A stretch of DNA of 64,000 nucleotides from Ischnura elegans (taxonomy: Eukaryota > Arthropoda > Insecta > Odonata > Coenagrionidae): the NCBI RefSeq assembly GCF_921293095.1, contig NC_060246.1:10620001-10684000 (forward strand), in the 5' to 3' direction. Shown piece by piece: positions 55,801-64,000 of the stretch. A program made the translations under genes and the position numbers. The notes beneath the pieces were generated by a model. That model worked only from the letters and a program-made list of their open reading frames with translations. It searched no databases and had not been told where the DNA came from. Every line of letters begins with the position of its first letter. Positions within the stretch are counted from its first letter, which is position 1.

Positions 55801-56324
55801 ATAGTTATTACCGCTTTTATTTAAATTAAATTATTAAAGTAATTGGCGGATGGAAGAAATCGGAAATCCCAGTGAGTGAAGAGCGTTGAAGGAGCGCACT
55901 CCGTCCGTCTTTCAAGCATCGAGGCTGAGAGAGGGAACAAGGGACGAAGGGACTTCTTAAGCTTACAAAGGCATACGTTAGCTTAAGAAGGCATTGGACG
56001 AACACGTCCGATCTTGCATGTGACGTCGCACAGTGGTCCCAAATCGAAAAAAGCTGGCCAAAATTAATAAAGTCGTAATTTTACCTAAATTAAAAACAAA
56101 AATTGAAGTTCATTACTGATTTTGATCGCCTGAATCTGATTTTGGCATTATTTTTACGCTATCTATTCATTTTAGCATTTTTTGAGCTGTTATTACTTTA
56201 CAATTTTTAGGAAATCTCGATATAGATGTCATTGCGATTGGCGATAACGTGCTGTTATTGGAGATTTTAAAACAGTATAATTTTAAAGTAAAAGATTTAT
56301 AAATTGTAGTTAAAAGCCATGATA

Positions 56325-56400
56325 GAACTTACGACATAAAATTGTCGAGATTCGAACCCGCGACCATCAGCGTAGTCGGCGAGATACCGAAATCGGACAA
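56325..56400 (-). repeat. tRNA-like B-box segment, possible SINE scrap
   Basis: On the minus strand TCGCGGGTTCGAATCTCGAC contains a perfect Pol III B-box core (GGTTCGAATC), preceded by a tRNA-like GCCGACTACGCTGATGG. No convincing A box or acceptor stem was found. It lies in the 3' part of the Transib element, so it may be a nested SINE or a tRNA fragment. Confidence 0.35.
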
Positions 56401-56644
56401 ACTATTCAGACTCATACATTTTTGGCTTCCATGTATTTAAAAGTCACATTAGATTAAATAAATTGACTGATATTAAGCAAATTGAGGATAATAATGTTTC
56501 AATTTCAATAAAATCACTTTCACGTATCCCAAAAAGTCGAATTTCAAAAGAATCGTCGTCCGATGTCACCCCACCCGACTCTTTGTCGCTCTGCGAATCA
56601 CTTAAAATTAGCAGATTTTCACCTCACCTGATAGACTGACCTCG

Positions 56645-56975
56645 TTTTTTAGGAACTTCTGGTGTAATTAAAATGTACAGTTCATATATTAAAAGAAGTC
56701 TTCGAAAGATATCTTTATTATTTATCGCTCTTGAGGATTTTATTGCACGGTGCTCTGGGAATGTCCTCATGCCTATGTTCCTTGCCTCCAAAGCTTCCTC
56801 CGTTAAAAATTCCTTTGTAAGAAAGTATTATTTGGCAATTGCTGTTCCACGTATCAGCACTTTATGTACCATGGGCAGCATATAATACAACCATGAAGCT
56901 CGATGTACAGCTCAGCTATTTCCATGCTATATTGGCTGAAGACTTCATTATTCATCTCGTAGCCGCGGGAAAGGG
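56645..56975 (-). pseudogene. Transib transposase C-terminal remnant (RAG1-core related)
   Basis: Minus-strand frames, in order, give NNEVFSQYSMEIAELYIELH (about 56955-56896), then after a frameshift PMVHKVLIRGTAIAK, then LTEEALEARNIGMRTF, PEHRAIKSSRAINNKDIF and RRLLLIYELYI. The VHKVLIHG, (L)SEEA-EARNK and N-D-F-RLL blocks are those around the last catalytic Glu in Transib and RAG1 core proteins. The EE of LTEEA is kept. A stop after IAK and frame changes show it is dead. Upstream parts (57.0-59.0 kb) are too decayed to read confidently. Confidence 0.82.
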
Positions 56976-59245
56976 ATTTAAATATCACTGAAAGTCGAAG
57001 GATAAGTATTTCATCGATACCTACCTGAAATGAAAATTGAAAATCACATTAATAATTGCATTTCATGCATCTAAAGCATCTGTTCGTAGATTTTTGAAAA
57101 TTATGGAAACAGGTCCGATATTTCTTTCTAATTTATTATATTTTTAAACTTATACGTAAGTTCATCAATTCATTTATTGTCTGGAATGAAATCCTGAATT
57201 AAAACTCCACCGTTAAATGTATGATGATTGAGATAAATGCATGATCATTTTTACATACTGCATATATTCGCCGACTGTGCATGCATGCACGGTAATCATT
57301 TGCACTCAGTAGATGTGAGAGGGAGATTGAAATACTTCTGGAGGGAATTTAAATTCCTTCGGCAACCAGCTTTTGAACGTCACTTCGAAATGATCATCTA
57401 TCCTCGAGCTTTGATTCCACTTTATCAGGTATTTCGGGAAAAAATTCTTCGTATAAAGCGCGTCAGAATATTTTTGGCATGCTTGATTTCATTCAGTTGA
57501 AATCTTGTTTCCAAATATTCCACGACATATTCCTTCTTCTTCTATTCATTGCTTATGAATACTCTTTTCTCTCTTTATTATTATTGTACACCGCAAGGTA
57601 CGAAAAATTTGCGGCATCCATAATTCAAATTTAACAGGTGTATTTACGGCTGAAACGATGAATGTGATTTCAGAAAGTTGTCTATTTTTAACCGATCAAA
57701 AACCGGAAATTATGAGTTGACATTCAATAAAAGATATAAAAGCTTATATAGACTTGCCTCTGAGTTTATGGCGTATCCTGAAATTTGAATGCCAAACATG
57801 GGCAAACCAAGAGCTTTCATTACCTGGACGGGAGAAGTTTCTCGAGTTGGCATAGTGTTAACACAGTTCGGAGCACAGCACTTGTTCACTAAGAAAATCA
57901 TTAAATAAAACTGAGTGGGAAATATTCATCACATCCATGCAATGGTCACAGTGAGGGAGGCCGTCATCCTCACTCCGTTATTATTAAAAAATGCACATGC
58001 AAGATGTACGCACCCTTAAAAGGGTTTAGAAGAATATTTCCCTCCGCACTGCATCCTACCTACGTCTACAGGCTGTTGAAATGATCCTGCGAACAATTCT
58101 TGGCGGAAATGGCGGCAAGGGGATTAGGGAGCATTTATTTCTCTTAGCGCTAAGACCTTATTACGGAATAACGTGCTGACAACGCTGTACAGCATGTAAG
58201 GGATCTTTTCTCTACAAAAATATGAGGAAATTTTTGCAGAGAAAAGCATCTAGTAGTTACTGTAAGTTTCTCGCATAGTGACTTTGATTGTAGTTGATTT
58301 TTCTCATTAAGAGCATGACAACCGGCCTTCATTGGTTCCATGAATATCTGAAGGTGAGTGCACAAACGAGAAGTGTGCATACGATAGGCGTGAAAAACTT
58401 GATGTATGTAATCTCATAGGTTGTAGAATAATGCTAAGTACACACCATGCAAGTTCGACCACCGATACAGAAATGTTTAAGCGATAATGCCATTCGGTCT
58501 TCCGCCGGCCCCCGGCCAGCCGCCCTCAGCGGAGCGGTGCACCGCTCAACTTAAAACCCTCTAGATGTCGGATAGGCAAGTATAGGCAAGATTTTTTTTC
58601 TCCATATTGTTGTATATATTCTTCCCAAGGATTCTGCATAGGAATATTCGAGGAGCACGGAGGAGCAAAAAACTATATCGACACATTTTAATAAAAATAG
58701 GCCCAAAAATAGCTAACATTATAAATATTTGAATATTGTTATAAGAAATTCTGAAACGAAGAAAGATTACCATAATATTGTGCAAAAATGTGTAAAGTTA
58801 CCGTATTAAAATTTACAGATGAATCCCATGAAATTAAAATGGTCATTTTTTAAGTAGAATTTCCCTAAAATCGACTATTTCTACGCATCGGGCGTTTTAG
58901 GCTGACAAGCCCATGTTTGACGGCTTCTACAGGTCAACATAATAATCACACAGACCTATCAGGTACGAATTATTGTAGGCAATATCCTGAAGAATCCGAA
59001 TATATAATTCAAAACTTCTTCGTAAAAAGTCGAAAAAATGACTTTTGGCCAGCTTTTTTCGATTTGGGACCACTGTGCGTCGTTGCCTTCAAAGCGACGC
59101 GACGGGGCGAAGAAGCAACAATGTGATCTATGCAGTATATGGAGTTTCCAGTCTATGTTGTCTTGCTTGAATGCGCTAGTGATACGCTTGTTTCTTCCGA
59201 AATTGTGCTGTTTGGAATATGTTGAATATTAGTGGCCATGTTCAT

Positions 59246-59543
59246 GGGCGTACCTAGCGAGGGGCATGAGGGGGCAGCTGCCCCGCCCCGCTAAAAGCAA
59301 AAATTACTAAAGTCTTTAAGGAAAATCAGAAAGTTTTCAACAATTTTTCTTTAATATAGTAGTTAAAGACATATAACGAAACTGAATTTTTAAGCAAATA
59401 ATTATAAAAACAAATATGGCGCTGTTATAATTGTCTTAAAATGTTGGTTTCAGTCACCTTTTCCATGCTTAAAATGTAAAATGTTACAGCTTGAATGACT
59501 ATGGCTGCCCCCCCCCCCAGTTTTGATCCTGGGTACGCTCTTG
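59246..59543. mobile_element. hAT-like MITE, decayed ends
   Basis: The left end GGGCGTACCTAGCGAGGGG, a long G run, and the right end with a C run then GGGTACGCTC resemble the CAGTGGCGTACC elements at 43182, with the first bases changed. No coding frame. Confidence 0.45.
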
Positions 59544-59660
59544 GCCTTGTTTTAACTATAAAGCGTTGTGTCAATCAATTAGACCCCAAAAACTTTAATG
59601 CTGTCAGCTATGTGTCACGTTAGGTCTCCTTCTTTTTTGAACCTCGCGCGCGTCATACAA

Positions 59661-60322
59661 TAGGGTAGTTTCCTTCATAAAAGAAAACGAAAGGCATTGA
59701 TTGTGATTCCTTGCCCACAATTACTGTATTCATAATATACAAATTATTTGGTTTTACAAATCCCAGTTTAGACGAATGGCAATGGTCAATTTTAACCGCA
59801 TTTCAAAAAGGTCAGATTGGCGCCCATGAGATGGCCCTCCACGTGACGTCACAGGGACCACGTTTCTATACGAGTAGATAAGAGTTTTACATCGTCTGAG
59901 ATTACCAATGCATGCATGAGGAGCAGAGCTCAGGGAAACATGTCTTAATAATCACCTGCTAAAACTGCCTGTGGTTGGGAAGTTTCCTTAGTTTGATAAG
60001 GTATTAATAATCCTTATTTAAGCCAAGCGCTACCTTCTAGCAGGGTACTCTGCTACCTGCTAGCAGCCTGCTTCGCGGCGGCGCACATATCCTCGCCCCA
60101 AGGTCACCTCACTCGGCGGCACGGGGAACCATAAAGACGTCACACGGGCTTTTCCCAGCATTCATACTTAGGCGTCGCGTTTTCGCGCGCTTGAAAATTT
60201 TCACTTTTTATATAATCACGAAAAATAGATATCGTCATTAAAATATCTGAATAGTGAAATGCGTAGTCCAGGAGTAATAATCTTTCGATTTAGGCAATAA
60301 AAAATAATAGGACATCACCCTA
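59661..60322. mobile_element. 662-bp inverted-repeat MITE, copy 2 (TAGGGTAGTTTCC family)
   Basis: Full-length second copy of the element at 22084-22741, in the same orientation, from TAGGGTAGTTTCCTTCAT to ACATCACCCTA. Shared internal blocks include TCCACGTGACGTCACAGGGA and ACGAGTAGATA. I estimate close to 90 percent identity by eye. Flanks are caa / ttg next to TA. Confidence 0.9.
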
Positions 60323-60544
60323 TTGCTGAAAGCTATCGAGCTATCTTCGGGATCAATAGGTGTTACGCCTGGTATTTGGCCTTCAGAAACTGGGAGAGTT
60401 GAAGCTGGTAGACCGAAAAAGGCCAGTCGGTGAGACGGGGTGAGGATAAAACACGTCTCTATTGTTCCCATGTAACTTGATATTTTCCGTCGAAGATAAT
60501 GATTTTTGGTCTGTGAGGTCTCGGAAAGGAGGCACGGGCTGTTA

Positions 60545-62523
60545 GGCCCCTTTCAGACGTGACGGCTTTTCGCCGGCCGCCGTCCACGGCACGGCACAAT
60601 GCCTTTAAATAACCATAGTTAGCAATGGGTGTCTTCAGACGAGTCGAATCACGCCGTGGACGACACGACGCCAGTCGAATCCAGTAGAATTCAGAGTAGC
60701 GTGATCAGCGAAGAAATGCGGACATGAATAATATTTCACAGTTCCCATATTTTAAATTGTGTTTTTGAACGAGATGGGAGATTTTATAGTGGACGTTGAC
60801 GCTTTTCAACCAAATCCAAGTCATGCAATTGCGTGTGCGATATGTCCAGCAGCTATCAACCTATCTAGAGCCAATCATTTATTTAAATGGAGAAATAGAG
60901 AAAAAAGGCTAAAATATGTGTATTCTATTAGGTAAATAATAAGACTTATGATGTACGCAAAAATAGTCTATATGACTTTATGTACATATCAATTGTAAAT
61001 TACACCGAGTCAAGACATTCCATACGATTGGGGAGCTGCCGCGGACTGCGCGCGCGGCAAAAACATCGATTTTTATTTTTAGTTGATTCTAATGGTCATA
61101 TTTGATTTCTTTTGATGGGCACTCTAAAACGTTTGATGTAATTTAATGTAAATATCTTGAGATAGCACGGTGATCCTTTTCTTATAATCCCAAATAAACA
61201 CAAAATTTCGACGAAAAATAGTCCTACAATTTGTATCGTATCGACGATAAATATCGATAAATATAACGAAGAAATTAGGTTATATGAAATGTAAATTGGA
61301 TGTGGCACTAAATAAATTATATCTTATACGTAATTAACTTGTTAAAAAATTCACTTTCCAACGTCCGTCGAGCACGGCATTCCCCGCGGACAGCTGAAAG
61401 CTCCAAACTGCGCCGCACGTTCGAAAAATCGATCTTAATTTCGGCGTCGCGGGTGGTCGCTTTCTCCTTTTGGTATCACTCTCTATAGGTTTTGTTGCAT
61501 ACGTGGTGTAAATATCTCGAGGTAACTCGGTGATCCTTTTTTTATAATCCTACATGGACATAAAAGTGGAGCCTGAGGAAAAGAGGAGCCTAGTAATTTA
61601 AACTTTTTTAAAGGAACTCTACCAAGAATGCATAACCTCAAGGATGCGGAAACAGTTAACTACCAAATCGAGGTATTGAACATTCTGGAGAGGATACAGC
61701 AGTTGCGAGCAGTTTCTTCTCCTCTAGCAGGATCAATTCATTCTCCGACATCACTTCATTCTACGCCGTCAAACTAGTCAACTTATTCTGTGAGGGAAGT
61801 GGTATAGTGTTTTGGGATTTGGGATGAAGCGAAAGGTTTCAACTTTATCAATATTTGATGTATTTTGTAAAAATTCTTTGTATTTTTTTCTTCCTGTTTG
61901 ATTTTTTAAAATTATTTGAAAGTACTGGAAAGAATTTCTGATAGATAATGTTTTGAGAAGTAAACAATAAAAAATTCTAAAATCGGACTGAATGAAAAAA
62001 TCACTATGATGCATTCCCCAGCTCACATGAAAGTGTTAAGATCTATTACATTATCTTTCTTTAGTAATGAAATTTTATGTTTCCTTTGTCTAAAAACAAT
62101 TTTATGAAAAATAATGCTTAAATAAATAATTTTAAAAAGAAATTAAATAATAATAACCTATCAAATGAGTTACTCATTGGCTAGTTACAGATTTCATATT
62201 TGTATCGAGGTTCCCTAAACTAAATTTTATATATAAGCAGTATAGATAAAATTTATATCAGCAGTATAGATAAACAATTAAAATAATAATTTAAATTATT
62301 ATTTTATAATTCGCTCCTATTCATGATAACGACTCAAGAACTATTGAATAAATGTCGCTGATGGCCGTGCCGATTGCTTGCCGTACTGTTCTCCGTATTT
62401 AACGGCGCGCCGCGCCGTGAACGGTGACCGGCGGAAAGTCGTCTCGTCTGAAAGCTTCCTGAATTTCACGGCGCGGTGCCGTGGACGGCGGCCGGCGAAA
62501 AGCCGTTGCGTCTGAAAGGGGCC
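60545..62523. mobile_element. PIF/Harbinger-like element with about 50-bp TIRs
   Basis: The left end GGCCCCTTTCAGACGTGACG and the right end read inward GGCCCCTTTCAGACGCAACG continue matching through GGCTTTTCGCCGGCCGCCGT and CCACGGCAC. Flanking TTA (60542-60544) and TAA (62524-62526) fit, imperfectly, a 3-bp TWA Harbinger target. An internal second GC-rich inverted block occurs at about 62400-62450. Most of the interior is AT-rich. A short frame at 61610-61770 may be the tail of a MADF-type accessory protein. Confidence 0.7.
61610..61777 (+). pseudogene. possible MADF-type protein tail in Harbinger-like element
   Basis: A plus-strand frame reads MHNLKDAETVNYQIEVLNIL then ERIQQLRAVSSPLAG, a helix-rich segment like the C-terminal part of MADF/BESS proteins carried by PIF/Harbinger transposons. 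No upstream start or MADF domain is readable. This is a weak call. Confidence 0.35.
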
Positions 62524-62526
62524 TAA

Positions 62527-63140
62527 GGGGCTTAGAGTGGCGAGGGTGGTTTTTTGAAATATACGCCGTGGTTATTATCTTACGGCGCGCGCTGAGATTC
62601 CCCCGATTGTTGTCCAATCTCTTGGGAAGATTCACGCTATGTGCCCGTCGTATTTTGCCTTAAAAATTTCCACGGCTATTGCAAAACTCCTACGAGAGCT
62701 TATAAACAAAATTTTTCGTGAGCAGGGCAAGCATCGCAGTGCAACGGCGCATGCAAAGAGAGGATCGAAACCCATTCTACTCCCTCTAATGGGTCGTTGC
62801 CATGGCCCTTAGGGCGTATATAAGGGCTTTGGTCGTTGCATTCACGAAAGCATCGGTTTAAAATTTCGGATTCAGATTCAATTTCTTCGACGAATTTGGA
62901 TCCTAGGTATTAGGTGAAGGGTATTATCTGTGAATATTTGGATTTGGGCTGGGGATGATAATTTTAACCTTAAGGTTAACCTATTAAGCCTAACCTAAGG
63001 TTAAATAATTATTTCTTCATTGAATAGTACGCGCAGTTTATGACATCTAAGTGCATCATATACATGTTATTGCTCATCCTCTTGTTGCTAAGAACTACCT
63101 AACCCAACCGAAATGATTTTTGAACTATTCCACTACAATC
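62527..63140. promoter_or_regulatory. non-coding stretch with a TATA-box-like site
   Basis: GGGCGTATATAAGGGC at about 62812-62827 looks like a core TATA box, but no gene follows within the readable distance before the LINE fragment at 63146. TTAACCTTAAGGTTAA near 62965 is a short palindrome. A promoter function is only suggested. Confidence 0.25.
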
Positions 63141-63145
63141 CCTTG

Positions 63146-63610
63146 AAAATTAGTGATCACTCTGACTATAAAATTCTTTCATCGGACTTAAACAGCGTTC
63201 ATTTGTGGAGCCAAGAGTGGGGTCTCGAACTTAATCTGCGCAAATGCGTGACGGCTCATTTCCTGCAGAATTCGTCCAACTCTAACCATATTTATGCATT
63301 GTATGGTATTAAAATCAAGGCAACAGACAAAGCGAAGTACCTGGGAGTTACAATAACCTCAAACCTCTCGTGGGGAACACATATAAGGAATATTTGCGGC
63401 ATAGCCCTGAAGAAATTAGGATTCGTCAAGCGAATTGTGGGAAGATTTTCGGATGAGAAAGTAAAAGAAAGGTGCTATTTCGCTCTGGTCCGACCGCACC
63501 TTCAATATGCAGCGAGCGAATGGGATCCGGTACAGAAAGACTTACCCGCGAACTGAATAAAATACAAAGGAAGGCTGCGAGGTTCGTCAAAAACCGCTAC
63601 GGGCCTACAG
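63146..63610 (+). pseudogene. CR1/L2-like LINE fragment, second copy
   Basis: Same family as 24838-25800, starting abruptly at KISDHSDYKILSSDLN and ending after NKIQRKAARFVKNRYG. A one-base loss near 63547 shifts the frame (DLPAN versus DLIRELNK). The upstream catalytic FADD block and the 3' end are missing. It is about 90 percent identical to the first copy by eye. Confidence 0.88.
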
Positions 63611-64000
63611 TAGAGCGGATCGGAAAAATCGATTTTTTTTCAATTCCATCTGGCCCAATGAAAAAAAGTTGTGGGACCGATCAAAAATAAGGCCTGAAAA
63701 ATTTGAGACCTCTACGTGAAGCCCTGACCCTCGCTCAAATGCAATTTAGGGGGGGAAGGTCAACATTCGAAAAAGATAATATTTTATGGTCGTCCCCTTT
63801 AGATTTTGTCGAGTTACTGCCCTTCTAGTGCATTTTGTGCATTTTGACGTATCTGCCACCGTTTAGCCACAAAATGCCTAATTTGAGTCTGAGTCCGCGA
63901 AGAAAATATTCCAACGCCCACGCAGCGTCGCGGATACAAGAGCGGCAGGCCCGGCAGGCCGATTCTTTTTCCCTCCCCGCTCGCTTCTCCCCCTCCCACG
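63611..64000. other. window end, nothing recognised
   Basis: GC content rises toward the end (63890-64000). No feature can be supported. A gene or element may continue past the window. Confidence 0.35.

Larger units (their letters stand above)
56029..59077 (-). mobile_element. Transib element with RSS-like CACAGTG termini
   Basis: A 3.05-kb element whose ends match over at least 35 bp: CACAGTGGTCCCAAATCGAA at 56029 and the reverse complement ending CCACTGTG at 59077, continuing inward through AAAAGCTGGCCAAAA. It is flanked by identical GC-rich 5-bp duplications CGTCG (56024-56028, 59078-59082). Terminal CAC with a 5-bp GC-rich duplication is the signature of the Transib superfamily, the relatives of RAG1. 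A decayed transposase is visible on the minus strand inside. It lies about 4.5 kb downstream of the SUN gene. Confidence 0.9.

Noticed and set aside
57237-57500. 87-codon plus-strand frame inside the Transib element
   Set aside because: The readable transposase blocks lie on the minus strand. This plus-strand frame has no RAG/Transib pattern.
62810-62860. Promoter of an unlisted gene (TATATAAGGGC)
   Set aside because: Kept only as a weak regulatory note. No open frame with conserved character follows before the LINE fragment.

Overview
This window is a piece of an animal nuclear genome, most likely an arthropod and probably an insect. It is AT-rich and intron-rich. Two spliced, conserved metazoan genes sit in a large background of decayed transposons typical of insects (RTE and CR1-like LINEs, piggyBac, mariner, pogo, hAT, PIF/Harbinger and Transib). 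There are no bacterial operons, and most open frames longer than 60 codons in the non-coding parts are chance frames.

The two genes are divergent. On the minus strand, positions 15614 to 3137 hold a seven-exon gene for TRNAU1AP/SECp43, the RNA-binding protein linked to selenocysteine tRNA. All six exon joins keep phase and give a predicted 361-residue protein. On the plus strand, from about 16804 to 51489, lies a SUN-domain inner-nuclear-membrane protein, with a nucleoplasmic basic segment, one membrane span, a short coiled coil and a C-terminal SUN domain spread over five exons. Their start codons are about 1.2 kb apart, so they probably share a promoter region.

The SUN gene introns are filled with insertions: a piggyBac pseudogene (18-20 kb), an RTE LINE split by a 658-bp inverted-repeat element (21-23 kb), a CR1-like LINE 3' end (24.8-25.8 kb), a small TTAA element (27-28 kb), IS630/Tc1-type transposase scraps and a pogo MITE (28-30 kb), an almost full-length frameshifted LINE (33-36.6 kb), a 3.3-kb inverted-repeat element carrying five 340-bp tandem units (38.7-42 kb), a hAT MITE nested in a mariner (44.3-45.6 kb), a second piggyBac (46.3-49.1 kb) and a pogo element (49.35-51.2 kb).

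Downstream of the SUN gene the sequence is almost entirely mobile DNA. The most notable item is a 3.05-kb Transib element (56029-59077). Its ends are the V(D)J-type heptamer CACAGTG, it is flanked by a perfect 5-bp duplication CGTCG, and it contains a decayed RAG1-related transposase C-terminus on the minus strand. It is followed by a second copy of the 660-bp inverted-repeat family, a 2-kb Harbinger-like element with about 50-bp terminal repeats, and a second CR1-like fragment. I saw no rRNA, intact tRNA gene, CRISPR array or bacterial-type system.
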